Shown here one piece after another: positions 42,717 to 50,776 of a stretch of 64,000 bases of DNA; position 1 is the first letter of the stretch; every line of letters begins with the position of its first letter. The translations under genes and the position numbers were made by a program. A model generated the notes under the pieces. It was not told the origin of the DNA and did no database searches. It saw only the letters and a list, made by a program, of their open reading frames with translations. Where the stretch lies: contig NZ_BJTV01000008.1 in assembly GCF_007176755.1 (NCBI RefSeq), forward strand, positions 248,001 through 312,000, given 5' to 3'. Origin of the DNA: Streptomyces sp. 1-11 (lineage in GTDB: Bacteria; Actinomycetota; Actinomycetes; Streptomycetales; Streptomycetaceae).

Positions 42717-43718
42717 TCAGTAGTCCATGACGCGGTAGTAGCGGCGCAGGTCGAGCGAGTGGTCGCGGACCCGCTCCAGGTGCTTGCTGACCCGGTCCAT
42801 CACGGTGTCGAGCACCAGCGGGGCGAGCAGCCCGCGGAACTCCGGGCTGATGCCATCCAGCGGGTAGTCGCGGGTGTCGAAGACGGTGACGTCCTTGGAG
42901 ACCCGCTTGGCGAACGCCTCGGCCCGGTCGGTCAGCGCCCGGGTCTCGTCCTCACCCTGGAACACGATGACGCTGGTGTCCTCCTCCAGCAGTTCCAGCG
43001 AGCCGTGGAAGAACTCCGCGCTGTGCACCCGGGTGGTGCGCAGCCACTGCATCTCCTCGAGGATGCACATGGAGTACAGGTAGGTGAACCCCCACAGGTT
43101 CCCGCCGCCGATGAGGAAGTGGTAGTCGGTGTCCTTGTGGGCCTCGGCGAAGTCCGCCGCCACCGGCTCGGCCCGCCGGGCGACGTCCACCAGGACGCGG
43201 GGCAGTTCCGCGAGTTCGTCGGCGAGCCGCTCGTAGCCCTCGAACTCGCCCCGGCGGGAGAGCAGCCGGCCCATGAACAGCAGCAGCTGGACGTCGAACG
43301 GCCAGGCCTTCGGCTCGGAGATCAGCGCGGTGTCGACGTTCCGGGCGACGGGGGACTCGGGGTGACCGGTGAAGCCGATGGTGTGGGCGCCCCGGGCCCT
43401 GCAGTACTCGATGGCCCGGAGACTGTCCTCGGTGGTGCCTGAGACGGAGGTGAAGACGGCGACGGTGCGCTCGCCGAGGCGGGCGTCGCCGGAGACGACG
43501 AGCTCGGCGGCGACGGCCGCCCTGACGGGCAGCAGCGACTGGCGCCGGGCGAGGTGCTCGTAGGGCCACATCTGCGCGTACGTGCCGCCGGCGCCCACGA
43601 GGAGGACGTTGTCGTAGCCCTCGTCGGCCAGACGGTCGACGGTCTTCTCTATCTCGGGACGCAGCGCCAGCAGGCTCTGCGTCTGGGAGACGAACTCGGC
43701 TTCGTTGAACTTGAGCAC
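42717..43718 (-). CDS. SIS-domain fructosamine-6-phosphate deglycase, FrlB-like
   Basis: GTG 43718, 9 nt after GAGGAA, gives 333 aa. Two SIS domains: VLLVGAGGTYAQMWPYEHL...VAVFTSVSGTTEDSLRAIEYCRARGA and YHFLIGGGNLWGFTYLYSM...HSAEFFHGSLELLEEDTS. The catalytic Glu-His set (AEFFHGSLE) and overall length match FrlB deglycases, which split fructosamine 6-phosphate into glucose 6-phosphate and the free amine or amino acid. It sits between the permease and kinase genes of a catabolic operon. Confidence 0.8.
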   Translation of the reverse strand: MLKFNEAEFVSQTQSLLALRPEIEKTVDRLADEGYDNVLLVGAGGTYAQMWPYEHLARRQSLLPVRAAVAAELVVSGDARLGERTVAVFTSVSGTTEDSLRAIEYCRARGAHTIGFTGHPESPVARNVDTALISEPKAWPFDVQLLLFMGRLLSRRGEFEGYERLADELAELPRVLVDVARRAEPVAADFAEAHKDTDYHFLIGGGNLWGFTYLYSMCILEEMQWLRTTRVHSAEFFHGSLELLEEDTSVIVFQGEDETRALTDRAEAFAKRVSKDVTVFDTRDYPLDGISPEFRGLLAPLVLDTVMDRVSKHLERVRDHSLDLRRYYRVMDY

Positions 43719-43804
43719 GGTGATGACTTCCTCAGGGGTTGTTCCGCACCGGCCGGCGTGTGCCGGTGAACCGGTGTTCCAGGGGGCGCGGGGACCGGAT
43801 CGGG

Positions 43805-44641
43805 TCAGGCCGCGCGACGCCGGGAGAACAGCACGTTCGCCCCGGCGATGATCAGACCGCCGACGAAGATCAGCGTTCCCATGACGTTGACCTGCGGGGG
43901 CACGCCGGTACGGCTGGCGCTGTACACCCACAGCGGGAACGTGACCGTGCGGCCGGCGTTGAAGCTGGTGATGACGTAGTCGTCGACGGACAGGGCGAAG
44001 CAGAGCAGGGCGCCCGAGGCCACGCCGGGCAGCAGCATCGGCAGGGTGACCAGCCGGAACGCCGTCCACGGGCCCGCCCCCAGGTCGCGGGCGGCCTCCT
44101 CCAGCGTCGGGTCGTGCCCCGCCATGCGGGCCCGCACGGTGATGGCGACGTACGGGATGCAGAAGGCCACGTGCGCGATGACCACCGTCCAGTAGCCGCG
44201 GGGCACGCCCAGCACGATGAACAGCGACAGCAGGGCGGCGCCGAGGGCGATCTCGGGGGCCGCGATGGCGGCGAACATCAGCAGGTCCACCGAGCCCCGG
44301 CCGCGGAAGCGGTGCCGGCCGAGGGCCAGCCCGATCGGGGTGCCGAGGAGGGTGGCGACCACCGCGACGACCAGGGCGATGGTGAGGCTGTTGACGAGGG
44401 CGGAGGTCAGGTTGGGGATGGCGAACAGGTGCCGGTACCAGTCGAGCGTGAAGCCCTGCCAGGTGAAGTTCACCTTGCTGCCGGTGTCGTTGAACCCGAA
44501 CAGGATCATGACCGCGATCGGCAGCAGCAGCCAGGCCAGCACCAGCACGGTGTACACGGTCAGGGTGGGGCGGCGTCGTGGGCGCCGGACGCGCGGCGCG
44601 GCGGGCGAGTCGGCCGTGGGGGCGGCGGTCGTGGTGGTCAT
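43805..44641 (-). CDS. ABC transporter permease, PotC-like
   Basis: ATG 44641 overlaps the PotB-like stop by 4 nt (278 aa). Six helices; VYTVLVLAWLLLPIAVMILFGFND opens the core and EEAARDLGAGPWTAFRLVTLPMLLPG is the EAA loop that docks the ATPase. Homologous to the second permease of spermidine/putrescine-type (and opine-type) importers. The neighbouring FrlB/FrlD genes suggest import of a fructosamine. No ATPase gene is found in the operon. Confidence 0.85.
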   Translation of the reverse strand: MTTTTAAPTADSPAAPRVRRPRRRPTLTVYTVLVLAWLLLPIAVMILFGFNDTGSKVNFTWQGFTLDWYRHLFAIPNLTSALVNSLTIALVVAVVATLLGTPIGLALGRHRFRGRGSVDLLMFAAIAAPEIALGAALLSLFIVLGVPRGYWTVVIAHVAFCIPYVAITVRARMAGHDPTLEEAARDLGAGPWTAFRLVTLPMLLPGVASGALLCFALSVDDYVITSFNAGRTVTFPLWVYSASRTGVPPQVNVMGTLIFVGGLIIAGANVLFSRRRAA

Positions 44642-45549
44642 CGCGCGGCCGCCTCCAGGACCTCGTCGGTGCCCAGGGCCCGGGCGTAGGTGAACACGGC
44701 CAGCAGCAACGCGCCCATGAGGACGAAGGACAGCGCGGAGGCGCCGGGGTAGTCGAGGTTGGTGAAGTACTCGGTCTGGATGATGTTGCCGATCATCGTC
44801 GTCGAAGGGCCGCCGAGGATGCCGGCGTTGACGTAGTCGGCACAGGCGGGCACGAACGTCAGCAGCACTCCGGCGAAGACGCCCGGCAGCGACAGCGGCA
44901 GCACCACGCGCAGGAAGGTCCCCGCCCGGGAGGCGTACAGGTCGGTGGAGGCCTCGATCACCTTGGGGTCCACCCGTTCCAGCGCCACGTACACGGGCAG
45001 CACCATGAACGGCAGGAAGTTGTAGGTCAGGCCGCCGATCACCGCGTAGGGCGTGGCCAGCAGGTGGAAGTCGGCCGGGAGCAGACCGATGTCCTTCAGC
45101 GGCCCGAGCAGGACGCCGTGGTCGGCGAGCACCACGTTCCACGACTGGGTGCGGATGACGAACGACACGAAGAACGGCAGCAGGAGCAGGAAGAGGAACA
45201 CCGACTTGTGCCGGCCGGCCCGGAAGGCGATCCAGTAGGCCACCGGGTAGCCGACGACGGCGCAGGCGGCGGTCGCCGCGACTCCGTAGACCAGGGATCT
45301 GACCAGTTGCACGTGGTAGGTGCGGACCACGTCGGCGTAGGTGCCGAAATGGAAGGTCTGGCGGAAGCCGTCGATGAAGTCGCCGGTCTGCAGCGACAGC
45401 GACACCATCACGATCACGGGGGTGACGAAGAAGGCCGCCAGCCACAGCCAGCCCGGCAGGATCATCAGATACGGGGCCAGCGCCTGCCCGGGGCGACGGC
45501 GCCGCCGCCGGTTCAGGCCTGGTAGATCGGTTCGAACAGCGCGTTCCAC
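44638..45549 (-). CDS. ABC transporter permease, PotB-like
   Basis: GTG 45549, close after AGGAGGAG, gives 303 aa and overlaps the end of the binding-protein ORF by 37 nt. Six helices, including PYLMILPGWLWLAAFFVTPV; the EAA loop is VIEASTDLYASRAGTFLRVVLPLSLPG. Acts with the PotC-like protein as the membrane channel of an importer. Intact by length and motifs. Confidence 0.85.
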   Translation of the reverse strand: MERAVRTDLPGLNRRRRRRPGQALAPYLMILPGWLWLAAFFVTPVIVMVSLSLQTGDFIDGFRQTFHFGTYADVVRTYHVQLVRSLVYGVAATAACAVVGYPVAYWIAFRAGRHKSVFLFLLLLPFFVSFVIRTQSWNVVLADHGVLLGPLKDIGLLPADFHLLATPYAVIGGLTYNFLPFMVLPVYVALERVDPKVIEASTDLYASRAGTFLRVVLPLSLPGVFAGVLLTFVPACADYVNAGILGGPSTTMIGNIIQTEYFTNLDYPGASALSFVLMGALLLAVFTYARALGTDEVLEAAAR

Positions 45550-46640
45550 TGCTTCTCCTCCTCTTGGTCGAGCACCCGCAGACGGCGCAGCTTCGACTGG
45601 TCGGCCTCGGTCGGGAAGACCAGGGGGCTGGTGCTCAGGGCGTCCAGCACGGTGCGCCGCCGGCCGGTCGCGGCGGCCGCGTCGCGGGCGACGACGCGCT
45701 GCGCGGCGGGGACGGGGCAGACGAACTGCACGGTCTCGCTGATCCGGGCGGCGACCTCGGGCCGGTAGGCGTAGTCCATGTAGGTCAGCGCGTCGACGGG
45801 GTGGGCGGCCGTCGACGGGATGCAGAGGTTGTCGGTCCACAGCAGACCGCCCTCGTCGGGGATGACGAACTCCAGCCGCGAGCCGCTCTGGTTGGCCTGG
45901 AAGACGTCGCCCGAGTACACGAGCGAGGCCGCCAGGTCGCCGCGCTGCAGGGAGGACTGGTAGGTCGAGGTCGAGTAGGAGCGGACCATGCCGGCGTCGC
46001 GCTGCCTGCGCAGCCAGGCCGCCGCCTTGCGCCAGTCGGCATGGGTGGAGGTCTCCGGGTCCACGCCCACGGCCAGCAGGGCGATGTTGCCCAGCACCGC
46101 GTCGTTCCACATGCCGACCCGGCCGCGCAGCCTGGGGTCGAGCAGGTCCTGCCAGCTGGTGATCCTGCGGCCGACCCGGGCCGGGTCGTAGCCGATGCCG
46201 GTCATGCCGGACTGCCAGGGGACGGTGTAGACGTTGCCGTGGTCGAACGAGGTGTTCTTGAACGCCGCTCCGCCGTACTTCGCGAAGTTGGGCAGGCGGC
46301 TGTGGTCGAGCGGGGCGAGGTAGCCGAGTTCGATGTACTTGCCGAGATAGCTGTCGCCGCCGACGACCATCAGGTCGTAGCCGATGCCCTGACCGGAGGC
46401 GAACTCGGGCTGGATCTTGCCGATCAGACCGGCCACCCGCTCGCGGGCCTCGGCCAGCGCCCGGCGGGGCGGGCCGGCGTAGGAGTGGCCGCTGGACGGG
46501 TTGCCGAAGAACTCGGTGAGGTACGGCGCCATCGCCTGCGCGACACGCGGGTCGACCGGGGTGGTCGCGTTGTGATCGAGGTAGACGGGCCCGCCGGCCA
46601 GACCCGGGTGCGTCGGGGGGCCGCCGCCCGCGCCGGTCAC
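45513..46640 (-). pseudogene. Chimeric ORF: cysteine desulfurase N-terminus fused to PotD-like substrate-binding protein
   Basis: GTG 46640 opens 375 aa. Residues ~18-74 (VYLDHNATTPVDPRV, FFGNPSSGHSYAG, ALAEARERVAGLIG) are the start of a NifS/IscS-type cysteine desulfurase. From about 46418 downward the frame continues without a break as a PotD-like periplasmic protein (KIQPEFASGQGIGYDLMVV, then NVYTVPWQSGMTGIGYD and YMDYAYRPEVAARISE). The signal peptide and first part of the binding protein are missing, as are the desulfurase's PLP lysine and active Cys. Such a product cannot be exported as a normal binding protein. Best read as an in-frame deletion junction, or an assembly chimera. Confidence 0.75.
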
Positions 46641-46756
46641 GCGTCCTGGAACGGGTCCGGGAACGGGTCCGGGAACGGGTCCGGCACCACGGTGTCGCCG
46701 TCCTCGACGACGGACCGGGCGGCCACGCGGGCGCACAGGGGCAGGGATTCGTCCAT
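46637..46756 (-). CDS. Small ORF coupled to the chimeric gene
   Basis: Thirty-nine codons start at ATG 46756 (MDESLPLCARVAARSVVEDG) and the TGA overlaps the GTG of the chimeric ORF by 4 nt. The C-terminus is a PDPF repeat encoded by 12-bp tandem units. It probably belonged to the original cysteine desulfurase operon rather than to the transporter. No domain recognised; the ribosome site is weak (GGAGAAGGGG, about 13 nt away or more). Confidence 0.45.
   Translation of the reverse strand: MDESLPLCARVAARSVVEDGDTVVPDPFPDPFPDPFQDA
46648..46683. repeat. Three exact 12-bp tandem repeats
   Basis: GGAACGGGTCCG is repeated three times without change (46648-46659, 46660-46671, 46672-46683) inside the 3' end of the small ORF, encoding PDPF units. 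Multiples of 12 keep the frame. Confidence 0.9.
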
Positions 46757-46972
46757 GACACGGAGGGTGCCCCTTCTCCGGCGTCGCTCCCGGCACCGCA
46801 CCGTCCGACTCCTCCGGACGGCCCGCACGGTTCGGCCCGCTGGGGAACCGGGCGCGGTTGACCCGGCTCCGCCGGGGCCCGGGCCGCAACGCCTTCGCGG
46901 CGCCCCGGGCGGCTCGCGGTCGGGACCGCGGGCGCGCCCGAGGCGCCGTAGGCACTCGGCGGTGCGGGGACG

Positions 46973-47638
46973 TCAGCGCCGCGACGCGGGCGCGTCGGCG
47001 GGGGCGTGGCGTGCGGCGCTGCGGTGGACCGAGATGCCCAGGGCCAGCAGCCAGTAGCTGAGGACCGCGCCCATCAGTGCGGTCGTGCCCCAGCCGTTCG
47101 CCGCGTAGAAGTGCGCGGGGTCGTTGCCGAAGAACAGGGACGGCACGAACGCCAGGTTCACCCCTGCCAATACGAACGCGGAACGGCCGGTCCACCGTGG
47201 CAGCAGCCGTGTACGGGAGATCCCGAGGCCCAGGGCGGTCAGGAAGAGCGCGAGCACCACGCGGCCGATGGACCCGTAGAGGATGTAGGTGCCGCTGACC
47301 GTGACGGTCGGGTCGATCGGGTGGTCGGCGGCGATGACCGCGCCGGCCTCGAGCCCGCTGGAGACCAGGGTGATCGTCGCGTAGACGAGTCCGGCGGCGA
47401 AGGCCATCGTGCCGGCCCATTCACAGGCCGGGTCCGCCCGCTTGACCAGTTCGCGGAAGCTCGTGACGAACACGATCAGGAACGCCAGCGCGAGGATGCC
47501 GATCAGCAGCCTGGCCAGGACGTTCCAGTCCGGCGGTGGGCCGGAGTAGACGAAGTACAGCGGTACTTCGACGATGAGAGCGGCCGCGGTGGCGATGCCC
47601 GCGACACCCGTGAGGCGTCTGGCTGCGGTCTCGTTCAT
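46973..47638 (-). CDS. DUF4386 family membrane protein
   Basis: A 221-aa protein with six hydrophobic helices, starting RRLTGVAGIATAAALIVEVPLYFVY and including LLIGILALAFLIVFVTSF, MAFAAGLVYATITLVSSGLEAGA and ILYGSIGRVVLALFLTALGLGI. This is the DUF4386 layout (YxxxGS and GLGI elements). Function unknown. It lies just downstream of the MmyB-type regulator in the same direction. Confidence 0.72.
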   Translation of the reverse strand: MNETAARRLTGVAGIATAAALIVEVPLYFVYSGPPPDWNVLARLLIGILALAFLIVFVTSFRELVKRADPACEWAGTMAFAAGLVYATITLVSSGLEAGAVIAADHPIDPTVTVSGTYILYGSIGRVVLALFLTALGLGISRTRLLPRWTGRSAFVLAGVNLAFVPSLFFGNDPAHFYAANGWGTTALMGAVLSYWLLALGISVHRSAARHAPADAPASRR

Positions 47639-47871
47639 GGATGTCCCCCTGTGCCCGGATGCCGGGTCTTTCGTCGGTCGTTGCCGTAGGCGTCAATGCT
47701 GCCGCTCCCGGCGCCCCGCGTCGCTGGGCGTGGGTACCGGATACGGGGTGGTCCTGACGACACCGTCGGCTGACTCGACCACGCTGCGACACCCTGGGCG
47801 AGGCGGTCCGGAACATCCAGGACCGCCCGGGCCGGCCTTTCGCAGGCACCCCGAGAACGGCCGGCCGCTCC

Positions 47872-48741
47872 TCAGCCGGCCGGCGCGGAGATGTCCTGGT
47901 CGCCGACGACCGCGAGCAGGTCGAGCAGGCCGGCGCTGTCGGTGCCGACCGCGGGGGTGAACCAGAGCAGTCGCTGCCGGCCGTCCTCGCTGAACAGGTT
48001 GAGGCAGTTGACCTCGATCAGTCCGATGACGGGGTGGATGATGCGTTTGCGGTCGTTGCGCCGGAACGCCACGTCGTGCCGCGCCCACAGGGCCGCGAAC
48101 TCGGGGCAGAGGTCGAGCAGTGAAGCGATCATCGAACTCGCCTCGGTGTCCTTCGCGTCCCGCCGGGCGGCGGCCGCCCGCAGGTCTGCGACGAAGGCGC
48201 GGGACTGGTGCTCGTGGTCGGCCTCGGGGTACAGCTGCCGGGCTTCCGCTTCGGTGAACCACCGGTAGACGAAGCTCGCCCGGGGCCCACGCAGACCGGA
48301 CTGGTCCCCGAGCAGGGCCACCGCGAGCGGATTCTGCACGAGGGGGACGTGCAGGTCGGTGATGACCTGGGCGGGAGTCGACGGCATGCGCTGCAGCAGG
48401 TCGAGCATGCCGGGGTGGACGTGTGAGGCGGCCCCGTCGTGCGCGGGTACCGGACGGTCGGCCAGGTGGTACAGGTGGTCACGCTCGTCGGCGGTCAGGC
48501 GCAGCGCCCTCGCCAGCGCCGCGATCATCTGCTCGGAGGGCTGGGAGCCGGCTCCGCGTTCGAGCTCGTTGTAGTAGTCCACCGACGCTCCGGCGAGCTG
48601 GGCGACCTCGTCACGGCGCAGCCCGGGCACCCGGCGCCGTGGCCCGGTGGGCAGTCCGACGTCGGCCGGCCGGATGCGCTCACGCCGCGAGCGCAGGAAG
48701 GCGCCCAGTTCGGTGTACTTGGCAGAACCCATGTCCTCCAT
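47872..48741 (-). CDS. XRE family regulator with MmyB-like ligand domain
   Basis: The start at 48741 (MEDMGSAKY) gives 289 aa; ATG 48732 is possible but the only SD-like GGAGG is too close to it. The N-terminal HTH includes LGAFLRSRRERIRPADVGL and RRDEVAQLAGASVDYYNELERG. The MmyB-like C-terminal domain has HVPLVQNPLAVALLG and RDAKDTEASSMIASLL, ending NRKRIIHPVIGLIEV-type strands. This family typically represses a divergent SDR gene, exactly the arrangement here (94 bp between starts). Confidence 0.88.
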   Translation of the reverse strand: MEDMGSAKYTELGAFLRSRRERIRPADVGLPTGPRRRVPGLRRDEVAQLAGASVDYYNELERGAGSQPSEQMIAALARALRLTADERDHLYHLADRPVPAHDGAASHVHPGMLDLLQRMPSTPAQVITDLHVPLVQNPLAVALLGDQSGLRGPRASFVYRWFTEAEARQLYPEADHEHQSRAFVADLRAAAARRDAKDTEASSMIASLLDLCPEFAALWARHDVAFRRNDRKRIIHPVIGLIEVNCLNLFSEDGRQRLLWFTPAVGTDSAGLLDLLAVVGDQDISAPAG

Positions 48742-48834
48742 TGTGCGTCCGGTGGGGTGTGCGTCCGGTGGGGTCGCGGACACAGGGGATGACGTCCCCT
48801 GGTTGCGCTGATCGACCCCGCTCACCATGGAGGC

Positions 48835-49590
48835 ATGAACACAACTTCCCCTCGAACCGGAGCCACACGGGTCGCCGTCGTCACCGGCGGGTCACGCGGT
48901 ATCGGCCGGGCGGTCTCTCGGGAACTCGCCCGGGACGGCCTGGCCGTCGTGGTGAACTACGCGCAGGACGCGGCCGCCGCCGAGGAGACGGTGGCGGCCG
49001 TCACCGCCGACGGCGGGCGGGCGATCGCCGTGCGGGGTGACGTGGCGGACGAGGAGGCGATGGCCATGCTCTTCGACCGGGCGGAGCGGGAGTTCGGCGG
49101 CGTGGACGTCGTCGTCAGCTCAGCCGGCCGGCTCTCCCTGTCACCGATCGCCGACCTCGACCTGACCGTGCTCGACGCCGTGTACCGCACCAACATCCGA
49201 GGCACCTTCGTCGTCGCCCAGCAGGCCGCACGGCGATTGCGGGACGGCGGCTCCTTCGTGGGCTTCTCCACCTCCGTCGTCGGTACACAGTTCCCCGGCT
49301 ACGGCGCGTACGCGGCCAGCAAGGGTGCTGTCGAGGCCATGACGTTGATCCTCGCCCGCGAGTTGCGCGGCCGGAACATCACCGTGAACACCGTCGCTCC
49401 CGGGCCCACCGCAACGGACCTGTTCCTCAAGGACAAGACGGACGACGAGGTCGACCGGCTCGCCAAGACGCCGCCGCTGCAACGGCTGGGCACACCCGAG
49501 GACATCGCCCGGGTCGTCGCCTTCCTGGCCGGCCCGCAGGGACACTGGGTGAACGGGCAGGTCCTGCGCGCCAACGGAGGCCTGGTGTGA
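48835..49590 (+). CDS. Short-chain dehydrogenase/reductase divergent from MmyB-type regulator
   Basis: A 251-aa classical SDR: VVTGGSRGIGRAVSREL, VVVSSAGRLSLSP (SSAG in place of NNAG), Ser in VGFSTSVVGTQFPGYGAYAASKGAVEAM with Tyr-Lys, and NTVAPGPTATDLF. Closest in style to 3-oxoacyl-ACP-reductase-like detoxifying SDRs. Probably repressed by the divergent XRE regulator and induced by its own substrate, as in the many such pairs in Streptomyces. Confidence 0.86.
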   Translation: MNTTSPRTGATRVAVVTGGSRGIGRAVSRELARDGLAVVVNYAQDAAAAEETVAAVTADGGRAIAVRGDVADEEAMAMLFDRAEREFGGVDVVVSSAGRLSLSPIADLDLTVLDAVYRTNIRGTFVVAQQAARRLRDGGSFVGFSTSVVGTQFPGYGAYAASKGAVEAMTLILARELRGRNITVNTVAPGPTATDLFLKDKTDDEVDRLAKTPPLQRLGTPEDIARVVAFLAGPQGHWVNGQVLRANGGLV

Positions 49591-49730
49591 CCGGGGAAGC
49601 GGGCGTCGTGGTCGTCGACCCCGGCCGGGACGGCAGCGAGGCCGTGCCGGCCGTTTACGACCGGATCCGCGCCGAGTTCTTCCGCCGCATCGGCATCGGT
49701 GAGCTGCTCACCTCCCACGCCACCCGCTGA
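49587..49730 (+). CDS. Small ORF overlapping the SDR stop
   Basis: GTG 49587 overlaps the SDR stop by 4 nt and gives 47 aa: a short acidic start then VYDRIRAEFFRRIGIGELLTSHATR. No family recognised. The overlap and its place before the tautomerase gene suggest either a real small protein of the operon or a remnant of a longer gene. Confidence 0.4.
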   Translation: MTGEAGVVVVDPGRDGSEAVPAVYDRIRAEFFRRIGIGELLTSHATR

Positions 49731-49773
49731 GCCACTGCCCCGCACCGATCCAGAACACCGAGGAGACATACCC

Positions 49774-49983
49774 ATGCCGTTCGCGCACTTCAAGGTTCCC
49801 GCCGGCACCGTCACCGCAGAGGACAAGAAGAAGATCATCGAGCGCACCACCGACCTCTACGCGGAGATCTACGGTGAACGAGCTCGCCCCACCACCGTCG
49901 TCCTCGTCGACGAAGTCACCGACGGAGGCTGGGGTGTCGCGGGCAACGTCCTGACAGCCGCGATGCTCGACGACGGCGCCTGA
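49774..49983 (+). CDS. 4-oxalocrotonate tautomerase family protein
   Basis: A 69-aa protein (GAGGAG upstream) with Pro directly after Met (MPFAHFKVPAG), the catalytic Pro1 of the tautomerase superfamily, and the AEDKKKIIERTTDLYAEIYG helix. It lies in the plus-strand run after the SDR and may act on the same unsaturated or aromatic compound. Length is normal for the family. Confidence 0.85.
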   Translation: MPFAHFKVPAGTVTAEDKKKIIERTTDLYAEIYGERARPTTVVLVDEVTDGGWGVAGNVLTAAMLDDGA

Positions 49984-50119
49984 TCCGCACGAGGGGCCGG
50001 GGGCCGAGATCGCCGGCTCGTCCACTCTCGTGCCCGAGGACCAGCCCGAACGACTCGCTCACGTACTCACCGACTTCCTGATCCGAACCGGAGCGGAACC
50101 GGTGCGGCACGTCTCCTGA
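49982..50119 (+). pseudogene. Remnant of an alpha/beta hydrolase C-terminus
   Basis: An open frame reads PGAEIAGSSTLVPEDQPERL then AHVLTDFLIRTG before a stop at 50117-50119. The VPEDQPERL...DFL pattern is the typical last helix region of alpha/beta hydrolases that follows the catalytic His; here GxGH is replaced by GSST and no upstream hydrolase exists. It begins inside the end of the tautomerase gene, so it appears to be a decayed fragment. Confidence 0.5.
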
Positions 50120-50326
50120 GCGCGGGAGTGACAGGCGGATCCGGCAGCCGGTACAGCCCGGGCCGGCCGCAGCCGGGCTGGTGCCCCTTGACGCCGGGTC
50201 GTCGATGACGAAGCGACGGGGTGGACGCCGTCGTCTCCCGGTGCGGCCGCGCGGGGCTGGGGCCGGACACCTGAAACCGTTCGGGACGGGCCCAGTCTCG
50301 CTGACGGTGGTCACGGAGCAGTCATG

Positions 50327-50677
50327 TCACGCCGGCGCGGTCGCTCGCTCGGTGGATGGCCCCGTGCGGTGGGCTTCGTCCTGCGCGAGCAGGGAGAGGA
50401 GTGAGGCCACCGTCACGCCGAGGTTGGCTTCGGCGGGATGGCGAAGGGTCCTCGTGGGGTCGATCCGGTAGGTGTTGCCGCGTCCCTCGCGGGTGTGGGA
50501 GAGGTAACCGTCCTGCTCCAGGTCGGCGATGATCTTCTGCACCGCCCGTTCGGTGAGGCGGCAGTACGCGGCGATGTCCCTGATCCGGGCGTTCTGGTTG
50601 TCCGCGATGGCCGCCAGTACGCGGGCGTGGTTCGTCAGGAAAGTCCATCCGTTGTGTGGCTCGGGCACTCCATCCAT
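50327..50677 (-). CDS. Winged-helix regulator, copy 2 of a duplicated module
   Basis: A 116-aa paralogue of the 26547-26876 protein with the same start (MDGVPEPHNGWTFLTNHAR) and helix RLTERAVQKIIADLEQ; differences are conservative until the last ~15 residues. It is divergent from a STAS gene just as in copy 1. The near-identity over the helix-turn-helix suggests both proteins recognise the same DNA, possibly the shared CAAAAACACGTA block, so the two modules may cross-regulate. Confidence 0.83.
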   Translation of the reverse strand: MDGVPEPHNGWTFLTNHARVLAAIADNQNARIRDIAAYCRLTERAVQKIIADLEQDGYLSHTREGRGNTYRIDPTRTLRHPAEANLGVTVASLLSLLAQDEAHRTGPSTERATAPA

Positions 50678-50710
50678 GCCGCGAGTTTACCGACCAGGTG
50701 TTCACGGACT

Positions 50711-50722
50711 CAAAAACACGTA
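50711..50722. promoter_or_regulatory. Conserved motif CAAAAACACGTA, module copy 2
   Basis: The same 12 bases found at 26910-26921, again 33 bp upstream of the winged-helix start codon and before the divergent STAS gene. The flanking bases differ, so the block itself appears conserved. Confidence 0.6.
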
Positions 50723-50776
50723 ATACAATTCATGCATCAGTTGACGTGTCTGGGCCCCGGAGGGCAAGGCTGCCCC

